In this document: piece by piece, positions 1 to 12,409 of the stretch
Numbering within the stretch: the first letter of the stretch is position 1
Layout: every line of letters begins with the position of its first letter
Source of the DNA: Streptacidiphilus carbonis
GTDB lineage: Bacteria > Actinomycetota > Actinomycetes > Streptomycetales > Streptomycetaceae
Direction: 5' to 3'
NCBI RefSeq assembly: GCF_000787775.1
Contig: NZ_BBPM01000003.1
Coordinates: 131,353 to 195,352, forward strand
DNA length: 64,000 bases
Notes under the pieces: generated by a model
The model's database searches: none
Told to the model about the DNA's origin: nothing
Seen by the model: the letters and a program-made list of their open reading frames with translations, nothing else
Program-made: the position numbers and the translations under genes

Positions 1-102
1 GATGGTCCGCTCGCCGTCCACCGGCACCAGGGCCTTGGGAAGGGTGTCGGTGTACGGGCGCAGACGGCGTCCGGCGCCTGCGGCCAGAACGAGGCCGATC
101 AT
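1..102 (-). CDS. Sugar-phosphate nucleotidyltransferase family protein, N-terminal 34 codons only
   Basis: The reverse strand opens with an ATG at 102 preceded by GGAG six bases upstream. It reads MIGLVLAAGAGRRLRPYTDT followed by LPKALVPVDGERTI. The glycine-rich LAAGxGxRLxPxT signature and the following PKALVPV stretch are the nucleotide-binding start of NTP-transferase enzymes that activate sugars or phosphocholine. The rest lies beyond the window, so the substrate cannot be told. The gene is divergent from idi. Confidence 0.75.
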   Translation of the reverse strand, partial: MIGLVLAAGAGRRLRPYTDTLPKALVPVDGERTI

Positions 103-293
103 GGTGTCTCCGGTCCTAGATGATGTACGGGAGCCCGCCTGGAGGTGGACGTGCCGTTGCGATCGTAGGCGCTTCGGGGGATCCGGCCACAAACAGGGGG
201 CGACGATCATCATCCCGGACGGCGGCACCGGGCTACAACCTTGGGGTATGTCGGGGACCTCGCCCGGCCGGTACGGCAGACTGTTCCGAAGCA

Positions 294-917
294 ATGGGCA
301 CGCCTGCCACGCCTGCCGCTCGACCCACGCCGAAAGGTCCTGCATTGTCGACCACTGAACCGACCACCCTGACCGCGACCGAGATCCTGCTGGAACTGGT
401 CGACGAGCAGGGACGGACCATCGGGACAGCGGAGAAGCTCGCCGCCCACCAGGCCCCCGGGCAGCTGCACCGGGCCTTCTCCGTATTCCTGTTCGACACC
501 GAGGGCCGGATGCTGCTCCAGCAGCGGGCCCTGGCGAAGTACCACTCGCCCGGTGTCTGGTCGAACACCTGCTGCGGGCACCCCTACCCCGGCGAGACCC
601 CGTTCGCGGCCGCCGCGAGGCGCACCGCGGAGGAGCTCGGAGCGGCGCCGGTACGGCTGCAGCAGGCGGGCACGGTGACCTACAACCACCCGGACCGCAC
701 CACCGGGCTGGTCGAGAAGGAGTACAACCACCTCTTCGTCGGCATCTCCGCCCCCGAGCAGCGGCCGGACCCCGACGAGGTCGCGGCTGTGCGCCTGGTC
801 ACCCCGACGGAGCTGGCGGCCCTGCGGGCCGAGAAGCCCTTCTCGGTCTGGTTCGGCACCGTCCTGGACGCGGCCCTCCCGGCCGTCCGCGAGCTCCTGC
901 CGGGGGCGGGCTGGTAG
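294..917 (+). CDS. idi: Isopentenyl-diphosphate delta-isomerase, type I
   Basis: Interconverts isopentenyl and dimethylallyl diphosphate in the cytosol, feeding terpenoid synthesis; a terpene synthase (geosmin) lies 24 kb away. It is a NUDIX-fold protein. The active-site cysteine is in SNTCCGHPYPGE, the histidine lies in RAFSVFLFD/HSPGVW context, and the catalytic glutamate is in RTAEELG. The frame stays open back to 120, but that part is not protein-like. ATG at 294 gives 207 residues. A TTG at 345 preceded by GAAAGG gives 190 residues and may be the true start. The gene ends 36 bp before a large inverted repeat. Confidence 0.9.
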   Translation: MGTPATPAARPTPKGPALSTTEPTTLTATEILLELVDEQGRTIGTAEKLAAHQAPGQLHRAFSVFLFDTEGRMLLQQRALAKYHSPGVWSNTCCGHPYPGETPFAAAARRTAEELGAAPVRLQQAGTVTYNHPDRTTGLVEKEYNHLFVGISAPEQRPDPDEVAAVRLVTPTELAALRAEKPFSVWFGTVLDAALPAVRELLPGAGW

Positions 918-953
918 CGGGTCTACGCAGTTCTTCGACTGCGGACCGTAAAC

Positions 954-1052
954 GGCTGGGCGCGCAGTTCCCCGCGCCCCTGAGGTGTTGCCACTGACCC
1001 ACCGCGGGAAAGAGGCTCCTATCCAGGGGCGCGGGGCACTGCGCGCCCAGCC
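954..1052. repeat. Dispersed inverted repeat, copy 1 (bidirectional terminator candidate)
   Basis: Arms of 28 nt at 954-981 and 1025-1052 are complementary except for one position, with a 43-nt loop. The core GCGCAGTTCCCCGCGCCCCT recurs at 12.3, 37.6 and 42.5 kb. It lies between the converging idi and glycosidase genes, so a two-way transcription terminator is a reasonable inference. Confidence 0.75.
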
Positions 1053-1073
1053 CGGCAGACGCCGCAGCCGAAC

Positions 1074-3173
1074 TCAGTGGGTCAGCACCCGCAGGCTCCC
1101 GCCGACCCGGGCGAGATCGGCCGGCACCTGCCCCAGCACCTTCTCGCCGTCCACCGCGACCATCGGGACGACCGCCGAGCCGAGGAACGAGTTCAGCCCC
1201 GTGAGCAGGAAGTCGCCGAGCTCCCCCGACACGATCCGAAGGATCCCCGCGCCGCCCTTCGCGCCCTGGACGGTCACCTCCGCGCTGCGGCCCGCGCCCA
1301 GCGGCAGGTGGACCGTGACCGGGCCCTCGTTGTCGCTCTGGATGAGCACGGTGAGGTATCCGGTGTCCTCCGACCCGGCTACGGTCCGCCAGTAGGCGTC
1401 GGCGTTGCCGGTGACCACCTGCGGCCCGTCGAGCAGCGGACCGTCCGTCGGGCCCGCGCCGGTCCCGGCCAGTGCCTCCGCCAGCACCGTGCACGGCCGC
1501 AGCAGCTCGTCCAGTCGCGGAACCTCCCCGCCCAGCAGGTCCACCCGGTGCCCTGCCGCCATATGTCCGGTCAGCAGCTCCTGCACCCGGCGGTGCATGA
1601 ACGCGCCGCCGTGCAGCACCAGGTGCGGGTGGTCCGCCAGCGCCTCGGCGGTGACGGACTCCAGGTCCACGATCCGGTAGTCCTGGCCCTCGGTGCGCAT
1701 CCGCTCGTGGAAGGCCCGCAGCGCCCGCCCGCAGGCGGCCCCGCCGACCGGCTCGGCCGACCGGTCCGAGGGCGTCCAGGCGGACACCGCAGCGTACGGC
1801 GCGTACAGCGCCCAGGTCGGGCCGGCCACCTGACGCGCCGCCAGGAACTCCGCGCCGTGGACCTCGAAGAAGTCCGCGAGCATCCGGACCGTGCCGGCCT
1901 TGTCGGTCGGGCGGCCCTGGGCGTCGATCGGCGGGCAGTCCGGGTAGGGCGGAGTGTGCATGACGTCCATGTCCGCGCCCCAGCCCGAGGTGGCCACGCC
2001 GGTGTAGACGTTGATCCCGGTGGCGCCGGCCGCCAGCGCCAGCAGGCTCTGGTGGAAGCTGGTCGCACCGGCCGCGTACGCGCGGTCGTAGAGCTCCGAG
2101 AAGCCCCAGTTCTCCTCCAGGTTGGGCCCCGGGGCGCGCTTGGCGGCCAGTACGTAGCGGGCGTGCGAGTCGTGGTCGGTGGAGACCACGCCCATCCAGT
2201 TGGTGAAGCCGTAGTGGATGCCGTTCCAGCGCTCCGGGCGGACCCGGGAGAGCCAGCCGTCGAAGGAGTGGTCGTGCTCGGCCGGCGGGTTGAGGTTGAC
2301 CAGCACCGGAACGCCCGGGGCCAGCGCCTCGGTCCAGCCGTGGTACGCCTCGGCCAGCAGGTCGGCGTGGTAGCGGCCCCAGTCGGCGCGGGCCAGCTGC
2401 TCCTGCACCGTGGACGCGTTGCGGCGCTCGCGCGGCGGCTCGACCTCGGCCCAGTCGCCGTAGCCGGTGCCGTGCGCCTGGTTGTACGCGTCCAGGCTGC
2501 CGTAGTACCCGCTCAGCCCGCTGCGGAAGAAGGCCAGGCCGGACGCGCTGTAGTCGTAGGACCAGAGCGGCAGGGCGCCGTCGGTGAACAGGCCCTCGTT
2601 GGCTATCTGCACCATCACCACCGGGCCGTCGGGGGCGATCGTGGCCTGCAGCACCTCCTTGCCGACGGCCCGCATCCAGTCGCCCACCCGGGCGGTGAAG
2701 TGCCCGCCCAGCGGGGCCGGCAGCGGCCAGCGCTCGACCCTGCCGTCCGGGCCCAGCCGCGACCCCGGCCACAGGTTGGGGTTGCCCTCGGCGTCGAGGA
2801 TGGGCTCGACCTCGGGGTTGTGCGCCGGGCAGATCCAGTCCGGCAGGCCGCCGTAGTTGGTCTCGGCGTGGATGAACGGGCCCGGCTTGGCGATCACGCT
2901 CAGGCCCAGCTCGGAGCAGATCCGCAGATAGCCGAGCAGGTCCCGGTCCGGGCGGGTGGCGCCGGTGAAGTCCGGCAGCACGTCCGGCTCGGGCTGGTGG
3001 TGCCGCCAGGGGATGTAGCTGGTGACGACCCGGATGCCGGTCTCGTCACGAAGGCTCCGCAGCCGCTCCCGCCACACCGACGGGTTGTCCCGGTAGTACG
3101 GATAGTCGGCAGTGGCGAGCAGGCCGGGGGCGCCGTCGGTGTGGAGCACGCCGTCACGGAGCTCGATGCGCAC
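1074..3173 (-). CDS. Clan GH-A beta-galactosidase-like glycoside hydrolase (GH35/GH42 type)
   Basis: A 699-residue cytosolic protein with no signal peptide. The N-terminal TIM barrel resembles GH35/GH42 beta-galactosidases: DYPYYRDNPSVWRERL, then SYIPWRHHQPEP, then KPGPFIHAETNYGGLPDW. The likely acid/base glutamate is in VVMVQIANEGLF and a candidate nucleophile is in PNLEENWGF. The rest looks like the beta-rich and Rossmann-like parts of large beta-galactosidases. GTG at 3173 is chosen because GAGAGG stands 7 bases upstream; the open frame behind it belongs to another gene's shadow. It lies 68 bp downstream of the GH1 gene in the same direction, so the two probably share a transcript. Exact GH family and substrate are uncertain. 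Confidence 0.82.
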   Translation of the reverse strand: MRIELRDGVLHTDGAPGLLATADYPYYRDNPSVWRERLRSLRDETGIRVVTSYIPWRHHQPEPDVLPDFTGATRPDRDLLGYLRICSELGLSVIAKPGPFIHAETNYGGLPDWICPAHNPEVEPILDAEGNPNLWPGSRLGPDGRVERWPLPAPLGGHFTARVGDWMRAVGKEVLQATIAPDGPVVMVQIANEGLFTDGALPLWSYDYSASGLAFFRSGLSGYYGSLDAYNQAHGTGYGDWAEVEPPRERRNASTVQEQLARADWGRYHADLLAEAYHGWTEALAPGVPVLVNLNPPAEHDHSFDGWLSRVRPERWNGIHYGFTNWMGVVSTDHDSHARYVLAAKRAPGPNLEENWGFSELYDRAYAAGATSFHQSLLALAAGATGINVYTGVATSGWGADMDVMHTPPYPDCPPIDAQGRPTDKAGTVRMLADFFEVHGAEFLAARQVAGPTWALYAPYAAVSAWTPSDRSAEPVGGAACGRALRAFHERMRTEGQDYRIVDLESVTAEALADHPHLVLHGGAFMHRRVQELLTGHMAAGHRVDLLGGEVPRLDELLRPCTVLAEALAGTGAGPTDGPLLDGPQVVTGNADAYWRTVAGSEDTGYLTVLIQSDNEGPVTVHLPLGAGRSAEVTVQGAKGGAGILRIVSGELGDFLLTGLNSFLGSAVVPMVAVDGEKVLGQVPADLARVGGSLRVLTH

Positions 3174-3241
3174 AGGGGATCCTCTCAGGGGCGGGGATGC
3201 GGGGATGGATCGGTTGCGGCAGCACGAAGGCTGAGGCGGCG

Positions 3242-4708
<1,467 letters not shown>

Positions 4709-4755
4709 GGTTCTCCAAGTCGGGGCGTGGTGGGTTACTGCAGCACAGCGAACGG

Positions 4756-4767
4756 GAGAGCGCTCTC
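4756..4767. promoter_or_regulatory. LacI-family operator candidate, GAGAGCGCTCTC (site 1)
   Basis: Perfect 12-bp palindrome with the central CG typical of LacI-family sites, 48 bp upstream of the GH1 start. An identical copy lies at 4927. By family logic the adjacent LacI-type protein is the likely ligand. Confidence 0.6.
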
Positions 4768-4926
4768 TCGCACATGGGGAGTGTTGCGCCCGTCCTCCCC
4801 GACCGTCAAGAGCCCTATTGGAAGGCGTGCTTGTCTCCGAGAGGTGAAGCCAGGTCACATCCCTGCAACACCGCTGGCTTCGAGTCTTGACAGCAATCGC
4901 AGCCGGGGCCAAGCTCCGAGCAAGCG

Positions 4927-4938
4927 GAGAGCGCTCTC
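4927..4938. promoter_or_regulatory. LacI-family operator candidate, GAGAGCGCTCTC (site 2)
   Basis: Identical to the palindrome at 4756, 171 bp away centre to centre. The spacing would allow looping by a tetrameric repressor, but that is inference. Confidence 0.6.
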
Positions 4939-5019
4939 TCTGCTCGGTCGGCGAGTTAACTCTTTGTTGCCGGAACGTGATTGACGTGACGCAGATTACC
5001 CTGCTTGACTCCCCGACGA

Positions 5020-5041
5020 AACCGGTTACGGAACCGGTTCC
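5020..5041. promoter_or_regulatory. Tandem AACCGGTT palindromes upstream of lacI-type gene
   Basis: AACCGGTT at 5020-5027 is followed directly by GGAACCGGTTCC at 5030-5041, a perfect 12-bp palindrome with central CG. The pair ends 29 bp before the regulator's start codon. It fits autoregulation by the LacI-type protein or a second regulator. Confidence 0.5.
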
Positions 5042-5070
5042 CCACCGATCAATGACGAACGGAGGCGGAC

Positions 5071-6075
5071 GTGCCGATCACCATCGCCGACGTGGCCAAG
5101 CACGCCGGGGTCAGCAAGACCACGGTCTCCCGGGTCCTCAACGGCAAGGGCGAGCTCAACGCGGCCACGGCCGCCCGGGTCCGCCAGGTGATCGCCGAGC
5201 TCGGCTACGTCCCCAGCGCAGGAGCGGTCGGCCTGGCCCGTGGACGGACCCAGGTCGTCGGCATGCTGGTGCCCTCGCTGACCTGGCCCTGGATCGGACA
5301 AGTGCTCCAGGGCGTGGTCGACGTCGTGGAGGCGGAGGGCTTCGGCCTGCTGCTGTTCACCTGCAACCGCGGCGAGGAGTCGCTGCGCCGCTTCGCCCAG
5401 CAGGTCTCGGCGAAATCCTTCGACGGACTCCTGGTGATAGAACCCGAGGGAACCCTCGACTACATCACCGAACTGCATGAGGCAGGCCTCCCGGTCGTCC
5501 TGATCGACGACCGCGGCCACCAGCCGCTGTTCCCCTCGGTCGCCACCACCGACCGCGCCGGGGGCGCCGCGGCCGCCCGCCACCTGCTGGAACTCGGCAG
5601 GCTGCGGCCGGTCGTGGTCACCGGTCCGGAGAGCTTCGGCTGCGTCCAGGACCGGCTGGCCGGATTCGCCGACGAGTACGCGGAGGCAGGCCACCCCCTG
5701 CCGCCCGAGCACGTCCTCCTCGGCGACTTCACCTTCGAGCAGGGCCGCAGCACGGTGAGCCGGCTGCTGTCCGACGGCGGCTCGTTCGACGCGGTGTTCG
5801 CCCAGAACGACCTCTCGGCCACCGGAGCGCTCCTCGCCCTGCGCGAGGCCGGACTGCGGGTCCCGCAGGACGTGTCCGTCGTCGGCTTCGACGACGTGGA
5901 GATGGCCTCCTACAGCGAACCGGCGCTGACCACCGTGCACCAACCGCTGCGCGAGATGGGCGACGCCGCCGCCCGGATGCTGCTCGCGCACTTCAAGGGC
6001 GCACCGCTGCCGACCGCGGCCGAGGTACTGCCCACCCACCTGATCGTCCGGGACTCCACCCGTCCCCGGATCTGA
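5071..6075 (+). CDS. LacI-family transcriptional repressor
   Basis: A 334-residue DNA-binding regulator. The N-terminal helix-turn-helix reads [22 protein letters not shown], followed by the hinge helix region ([10 protein letters not shown]) and a periplasmic-binding-protein-like sensor domain to residue 330, with the C-terminal [25 protein letters not shown] typical of the family. GTG at 5071 follows GGAGG. It heads the rightward run into the ABC importer (109-bp gap) and is divergent from the glycosidases, so it most likely represses all of them until an imported sugar binds it. Confidence 0.93.
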   Translation: MPITIADVAKHAGVSKTTVSRVLNGKGELNAATAARVRQVIAELGYVPSAGAVGLARGRTQVVGMLVPSLTWPWIGQVLQGVVDVVEAEGFGLLLFTCNRGEESLRRFAQQVSAKSFDGLLVIEPEGTLDYITELHEAGLPVVLIDDRGHQPLFPSVATTDRAGGAAAARHLLELGRLRPVVVTGPESFGCVQDRLAGFADEYAEAGHPLPPEHVLLGDFTFEQGRSTVSRLLSDGGSFDAVFAQNDLSATGALLALREAGLRVPQDVSVVGFDDVEMASYSEPALTTVHQPLREMGDAAARMLLAHFKGAPLPTAAEVLPTHLIVRDSTRPRI

Positions 6076-6184
6076 CGCCGAACCGCACAACCACACAGCA
6101 CCACCCTGAGCAGGCAGGACCGCCACCGGCGCCCTGTCGCAGTGAGCCACACCCTCAAACCGACATCTTCCGAAGTGGGGATCA

Positions 6185-7867
6185 ATGCGCGTCAACCGCA
6201 CCGCAACCGCACTCTTCGCCGGCGGCCTGGCGATAACCTGCCTCGCCGCGTGCAGCAGCAGCAACCCTGGGACCAAGAGCAACAACGGCTCCTCCGGCGG
6301 CGCCACCGTCCTGAAGATCGGCATGCCCGATGCGACGCTGACCGCCAACAACAACCCCTACCTCAACTCCTCGGCGGCAGCGGCCCTCGGCTACCGCTTC
6401 ATGATCTACGAGCCCATGGCGATGCCCAACGACGCCAAGCCCGCCGACCCGGCCAAGCCGTGGCTCGCCACCAAGTGGGACTGGACCAACAACTACAAGA
6501 CCGTCACCTTCACCCTGCGTGACGGCGTGAAGTTCTCCGACGGCTCCGCGATGACCGCCGACGACGTGGCCTACTCCTTCCAGATCCTGAAGGACAAGCC
6601 CGCCCTCAACTTCAACGCGCTGGACATCGCCAGCACCAGCGCCAGCGGCAGCACCGTCACCGTCAACTTCAACACCTCGCAGTTCGTCACCCAGGCCAAG
6701 GTGCTGAAGACCTTCGTGATCCAGAAGAAGCAGTGGTCCGCGATGGCGGACCCGACCACGGACGTGGTCTCCAACCCGATCGGCACCGGCCCGTACACGC
6801 TGAAGTCGATCAACACCCAGAACGCCATCCTGGACGCTCGGTCCAGCGGCTACTGGCAGGACGCGCCGGCGGTCAAGGAGCTGCAGTACACCTCGTACTC
6901 CGGCAACGACACCATGACCACCGCGCTGACCAGCGGCGCGGCCGAGTGGTCCTACGTGTTCATCCCCAACGCCAAGACCATCTACGCCGCCAAGGACCCG
7001 GCCCACAACCACCTGTTCTTCCCGCCGAACCTGAGCGCCGACGGCCTGTGGATCAACACCACCGTCAAGCCGTTCGACAACGCGGCGCTGCGCGGGGCGA
7101 TGGCGATGGTCATCAACCGCGAGGACATCTTCAACCAGGGCGAGTCGGGCTACTTCAAGCCGCTGGTCAACAGCGTCACCGGGCTGCCCACCCCGGCCGG
7201 CAACTCGTTCATCGCCCCGCAGTACGCGGGCAAGACCGCCTCGGTGGACGTGGCCGGCGCCAAGGCCAAGCTCACCGCCGCCGGCTTCAAGTACAACGGC
7301 AGCACCCTGGTCGACCCCAGCGGCAAGCCGGTCACCATCACCCTGACCGACCCGGCCGGCTGGTCCGACTACCAGACCGACCTGAGCATCATCGCCGACA
7401 ACTTCTCCCAGATCGGGATCAAGGCCACCATCGACAAGGCCGACGAGAACGCCTGGACCAAGGCCATCGGCGCCGGCAACTTCCAGGCGGCGATGCACTG
7501 GACGAACGGCGGCTCCACGCCGTACGACTTCTACGAGAACATCATGGACGGCGCCAACCTCAAGCCCATCGGCACCGACAGCCCCAACGGCAACTACGGC
7601 CGCTTCAACAGCCCGCAGGCCACGCAGGCCCTGAAGGACTACGCCAACGCCGCCGACGACGCCTCCCGCGCCAAGGCCCTCAGCACCATCGAGGACATCA
7701 TGGTGCAGCAGACGCCGATGATCCCGACCTCGGCCGGCAACGTGGGCGCCGAGTACTCCACCAAGAACTGGACCGGCTGGCCGGACGACTCCAACGTGTA
7801 CGCGGGCGGGCAGCCGACCATCCCCAACGCGCTGCAGGTCGTGCTCTCGCTGAAGCCGGCGAAGTAG
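6185..7867 (+). CDS. ABC importer solute-binding lipoprotein, family 5 (oligopeptide/oligosaccharide type)
   Basis: A 560-residue extracellular binding protein. A short signal peptide ends in a lipobox (LAAC, Cys23), so it is lipid-anchored. The body has family-5 features: [22 protein letters not shown], the [12 protein letters not shown] segment, and [18 protein letters not shown]. Family-5 proteins bind peptides, nickel or, in several bacteria and archaea, beta-glucosides. Co-location with GH1 and GH-A glycosidases and a LacI regulator argues for an oligosaccharide here. It is the first gene of a five-gene importer operon, and a strong stem-loop follows it. Confidence 0.9.
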   Translation: MRVNRTATALFAGGLAITCLAACSSSNPGTKSNNGSSGGATVLKIGMPDATLTANNNPYLNSSAAAALGYRFMIYEPMAMPNDAKPADPAKPWLATKWDWTNNYKTVTFTLRDGVKFSDGSAMTADDVAYSFQILKDKPALNFNALDIASTSASGSTVTVNFNTSQFVTQAKVLKTFVIQKKQWSAMADPTTDVVSNPIGTGPYTLKSINTQNAILDARSSGYWQDAPAVKELQYTSYSGNDTMTTALTSGAAEWSYVFIPNAKTIYAAKDPAHNHLFFPPNLSADGLWINTTVKPFDNAALRGAMAMVINREDIFNQGESGYFKPLVNSVTGLPTPAGNSFIAPQYAGKTASVDVAGAKAKLTAAGFKYNGSTLVDPSGKPVTITLTDPAGWSDYQTDLSIIADNFSQIGIKATIDKADENAWTKAIGAGNFQAAMHWTNGGSTPYDFYENIMDGANLKPIGTDSPNGNYGRFNSPQATQALKDYANAADDASRAKALSTIEDIMVQQTPMIPTSAGNVGAEYSTKNWTGWPDDSNVYAGGQPTIPNALQVVLSLKPAK

Positions 7868-7910
7868 CAGCCGCCCGACCACCCCGTCCCCCCGCAGATC
7901 GTCCCCCGCG

Positions 7911-7950
7911 CCCCGGTCCCGTCCCGTCTCCCCACGGGACGGGACCGGGG
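7911..7950 (+). terminator. Intra-operon stem-loop after the binding-protein gene
   Basis: A perfect 17-bp stem (7911-7927 with 7934-7950) and a 6-nt loop lie between the binding-protein gene and the first ATPase gene, with no T-run. In importer operons such structures usually stabilise the upstream mRNA or cause partial termination, so the binding protein is made in excess. Confidence 0.75.
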
Positions 7951-7980
7951 GCACCCGACCCACCACGAATGGATACCGGG

Positions 7981-9149
<1,169 letters not shown>

Positions 9150-9153
<4 letters not shown>

Positions 9154-10130
9154 AGTACTTCCTGCAGCGGCTGGCGTTCTACGTCTTCACCGCCTGGGCC
9201 GCGATCACCATCAATTTCTTCATCCCCCGGCTGATACCCGGCGACCCGGTGATGGCCCTGATCAACAAGAACCGGGGCCAGATCGACTCGCACGCGATCG
9301 CCTCGCTCTACATCCTGTTCGGGCTGAACAAGCACCAGAGCCTCTGGCACCAGTACACCGCCTACCTGGCCAAACTGGCCCACGGCGACCTGGGCATCTC
9401 CTTCTCCAACTTCCCCACCCCGGTCTCCACCATCCTGGGCAACGCACTGCCCTGGACCATCGGCCTGGCCGGCGCGGCGACCGTCATCAGCTTCCTCATC
9501 GGCACCCTCCTGGGTGTGCTGTCCGGCTGGCTGCGCGGCTCCCGCCTGGATTTCCTGCTGCCGGTCACCACCTTCATCTCCTCGATCCCGGCGTTCTGGC
9601 TGGGCCTGCTGACGGTGGCCACGGTGATCGCGGTGGGCAGCAGCTTCCCGGTCTCCGGCGGCTACGACCCCGGGCTGATCCCGCACGCCGACACCACCTT
9701 CATCGGCAGCGCCATCGAGCACAGCTGGCTGCCGCTCGGGATGCTGGTGATCACCACCATGAGCGGCTGGATCCTCAGCATGCGCAACATGATGGTCACC
9801 GTCGGCTCGGAGGACTACATCACCGTCGCCCACGCCAAGGGGCTGTCGGACCGCCGGGTGATGTTCAGCTACGCGGCCCGCAACGCGCTGCTCCCCAATG
9901 TCTCCGGGTTCTCGCTGGCGATCGGCCAGATCCTGGGCTCCACGGTGCTGGTGGAGATCGTCTTCAACTACCCGGGCATCGGCTACGAGATGCTGCAGGC
10001 CGTCGGCTCCACCGACTACCCGCTGATGGAGGGCGTCTTCCTGTGCATCACCCTGGCGGTGCTGCTGGCCAACCTGCTGGCCGACATCGCCTATCTGATC
10101 CTCGACCCGCGCACCCGCAAGGAGGGCTGA
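9150..10130 (+). CDS. ABC importer permease subunit 1 (DppB/OppB type)
   Basis: A 326-residue inner-membrane permease with about six membrane segments. The first ([18 protein letters not shown]) is followed by the long external loop typical of OppB. The EAA loop that docks the ATPase is visible as [23 protein letters not shown] at 9150 overlaps the preceding stop (GTGA) and GGAGGTGA lies just upstream, so translation is coupled. Confidence 0.93.
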
Positions 10131-10133
10131 GCG

Positions 10134-11234
10134 ATGGCCACCGCCGCGTCCAATGTGACTGCCGTCGCCCCCACGGACCCCGGCGCGACCGCGCCGGACT
10201 CCTCCCGGTCCAAGCGCCGCCACCTGCGCTTCCTGTCCAGCCCCAAGGCCGCCGTCGGGGCCGGGCTGCTGCTGTTCTTCACCGTCCTGGCGATCGTCGG
10301 CCCCTACATCACGCCCTACGACCCGAGTGCGCGCAGCAACGACCTGCTGCAGGCGCCGTCCTGGCACCACTGGTTCGGCACCACCCACCTCGGCCAGGAC
10401 ATCTTCAGCCAGGTCGTCGACGGTACCCGCAGCGTGATGTACGTGGGCTTCCTGGCCGGCCTGGTCGCCAGCGTGCTGGCCGTGCTGATCGGGGTGACCT
10501 CCGGCTACCTCGGCGGATTCGCCTCCGACCTGCTGTCCGCGCTGACCAACGTCTTCCTGGTGATCCCGGCGCTGCTGCTGATCATCATCATCACCTCCAG
10601 CCTGCCCACCGGCGGCGAGACCGTGGTCGGCCTGGTGATCGGCTTCACCTCGTGGGCCTGGGGCGCCCGGGTGCTGCGCGCGCAGACCCTGTCGCTGCGC
10701 CGCCGCGACTTCATCGAGGCGGCCCGCGCCACCGGCGAGTCGACCTGGCGCATCGTCATCTTCGAACTGCTGCCCAACCTGAGCGCGGTGATCATCTCCG
10801 GCTTCATCGGAACGATGATCTACGCGGTGATGAGCGAGATCATCCTGGCCTTCATCGGCGTCCCCGGACTGGCCGACTGGAACTGGGGCACCGTCCTCTA
10901 CTGGGCGCAGAGCCAGCAGGCGCTGGCCCAGGGCGCCTGGTGGTGGTTCGTGCCGGCCGGGCTCGCCATCGCCATCCTGGGCACCTCGCTGTCGCTGGTG
11001 AACTTCGGCATCGACGAGTTCGTCAACCCGCGGCTGCGCAACAACGGCGAGCGCGGGGCCAAGGGCGCCGACGGCCGCCCGGTGCGGATGCGGGTCGGCT
11101 TCACCCCGGTCGTCATCCCGATCCCGGACGAGGAGCCGGAGACCGCAGCCGGGTCCGGTACCGGCAGCGGCTCCGCCACCGGCACCTCCGGCCTGGTCGG
11201 ATCCACCAGCACGAGTGAGGACGTAGCACAGTGA
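10134..11234 (+). CDS. ABC importer permease subunit 2 (DppC/OppC type)
   Basis: A 366-residue permease partner of the previous gene. It shows the OppC-type start (PKAAVGAGLLLFFTVLAIVG), the loop HWFGTTHLGQDIFSQVVDGTRS and the EAA motif DFIEAARATGESTWRIVIFE. The C-terminal 60 residues are soluble and rich in G, S and T, longer than usual. ATG at 10134 has GGAGG upstream and a 3-bp gap from the previous stop. Confidence 0.93.
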   Translation: MATAASNVTAVAPTDPGATAPDSSRSKRRHLRFLSSPKAAVGAGLLLFFTVLAIVGPYITPYDPSARSNDLLQAPSWHHWFGTTHLGQDIFSQVVDGTRSVMYVGFLAGLVASVLAVLIGVTSGYLGGFASDLLSALTNVFLVIPALLLIIIITSSLPTGGETVVGLVIGFTSWAWGARVLRAQTLSLRRRDFIEAARATGESTWRIVIFELLPNLSAVIISGFIGTMIYAVMSEIILAFIGVPGLADWNWGTVLYWAQSQQALAQGAWWWFVPAGLAIAILGTSLSLVNFGIDEFVNPRLRNNGERGAKGADGRPVRMRVGFTPVVIPIPDEEPETAAGSGTGSGSATGTSGLVGSTSTSEDVAQ

Positions 11235-12280
11235 GCACCCAGACCCCGGGCTACAAGTCCCCCGGCCCGCGCACGCCCGCGGGCAAGGAGCCGGTCCTCG
11301 AGATCCAGAACCTGTGCGTCGACTACGGCCTGGGCAAGGAATCGGTCCAGGCGGTCCGCGACGTCAGCCTGACCCTGCACCGCGGCGAGGTGCTCGGCCT
11401 GGCCGGCGAGAGCGGCAGCGGAAAGTCCACCCTGGCCTACGGCCTGACCCGGCTGCTGCCCCCGCCCGGCGTGATCACCGGCGGCAAGGTCGTCTACCAC
11501 CAGCCGGGCGGCGACCCGGTGGACGTGCTCCGGCTGAACGACGCCGGGCTGCGGCAGTTCCGCTGGGCCGAGACCTCGATCGTCTTCCAGGGCGCGATGA
11601 ACTCGCTGAACCCGGTGCACACCGTCGCCTCCCAGCTGATGGACGTCATCGCGGCGCACGAACCGAGGATGAGCAAGTCGGCCCGGCTGGAGCGGGCCAA
11701 GGAACTGCTGAAGCTGGTCGGCATCTCCCCGGACCGGCTGGGCAGCTACCCGCACCAGCTGTCCGGCGGCATGCGCCAACGGGTGATGATCGGCATGGCG
11801 CTGGCGCTGGAGCCGCAGGTCGTCATCATGGACGAGCCGACGACCGCGCTGGATGTGGTGATGCAGCGTCAGATCCTGCGACAGCTGGTCGATCTGAGGG
11901 AGCGTCTGGGCTTCTCGGTGCTGTTCATCACCCATGACCTGTCGCTGCTGGTCGAGTTCTCGGACCGGATCGCCATCATGTACGGCGGCCGGATCGTGGA
12001 GGAGGCCCCGGCGGCCAAGCTGTACCGGGACTCGCTGCACCCCTACAGCCACGGCCTGCTCAACGCCTTCCCGCCGCTGCGCGGGGAGCGGCGGGAGCTC
12101 AGCGGCATCCCGGGCTCGCCGCCGGACCTGCGGTCGATGCCCACCGGCTGCGCGTTCCACCCGCGCTGCCCGAAGGCCTTCGACCCCTGCCGCACCGAGC
12201 TGCCGCCGCTGGCCGTCCCCGCGGACCGCGCCGACGGCGACCGCACGGTCGCCTGCTGGCTGCACCCCGGGGGCGGCTGA
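11231..12280 (+). CDS. ABC importer ATP-binding subunit (DppD/OppD type)
   Basis: A 349-residue ATPase completing the importer. It has Walker [27 protein letters not shown], signature LSGGMRQR, Walker [15 protein letters not shown] and ITHD. The C-terminal [14 protein letters not shown] motif matches the second ATPase. GTG at 11231 overlaps the permease stop (GTGA). It is the last gene of the operon and is followed by a dispersed inverted repeat. Confidence 0.93.
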   Translation: MSTQTPGYKSPGPRTPAGKEPVLEIQNLCVDYGLGKESVQAVRDVSLTLHRGEVLGLAGESGSGKSTLAYGLTRLLPPPGVITGGKVVYHQPGGDPVDVLRLNDAGLRQFRWAETSIVFQGAMNSLNPVHTVASQLMDVIAAHEPRMSKSARLERAKELLKLVGISPDRLGSYPHQLSGGMRQRVMIGMALALEPQVVIMDEPTTALDVVMQRQILRQLVDLRERLGFSVLFITHDLSLLVEFSDRIAIMYGGRIVEEAPAAKLYRDSLHPYSHGLLNAFPPLRGERRELSGIPGSPPDLRSMPTGCAFHPRCPKAFDPCRTELPPLAVPADRADGDRTVACWLHPGGG

Positions 12281-12318
12281 CCGGGATCTGACGGATCGTC
12301 GGGGTGCGGGCTGTGCAG

Positions 12319-12407
12319 GGCTTGTCGCGCAGTTCCCAGCGCCCCTATGGGGCTGCAGCCGGACCACTGTGGGTCGGTTGCAGCCACCAGGGGTGGCGCG
12401 CCCAGCC
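12319..12407. repeat. Dispersed inverted repeat, copy 2 (degenerate)
   Basis: The left arm at 12319-12346 matches the other copies with one change. The right arm is shortened to 12389-12407. Inner GGCTGCAGCC and GGTTGCAGCC also pair. It lies between the converging importer operon and the DedA gene. Confidence 0.65.
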
Positions 12408-12409
12408 GG

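Larger units (their letters stand above)
4709..5070. promoter_or_regulatory. Divergent control region between GH1 gene and lacI-type gene
   Basis: This 362-bp gap carries no gene. It holds two copies of one palindrome (4756-4767, 4927-4938), two copies of another (5020-5027, 5030-5041) and weak sigma70-like boxes. On the minus strand TTGACG (4809-4804) lies 18 bp before AACACT, so the first operator would sit just after the GH1 transcription start. On the plus strand TTGACT (5005-5010) lies 16 bp before TACGGA, overlapped by the CCGGTT palindromes. Confidence 0.5.

Noticed and set aside
799..2772. Reverse-strand 657-residue open frame
   Set aside because: Composition is Arg/Gly/Pro/Ala-rich and it lies over the GH-A glycosidase gene in another frame. 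It is a high-GC shadow.
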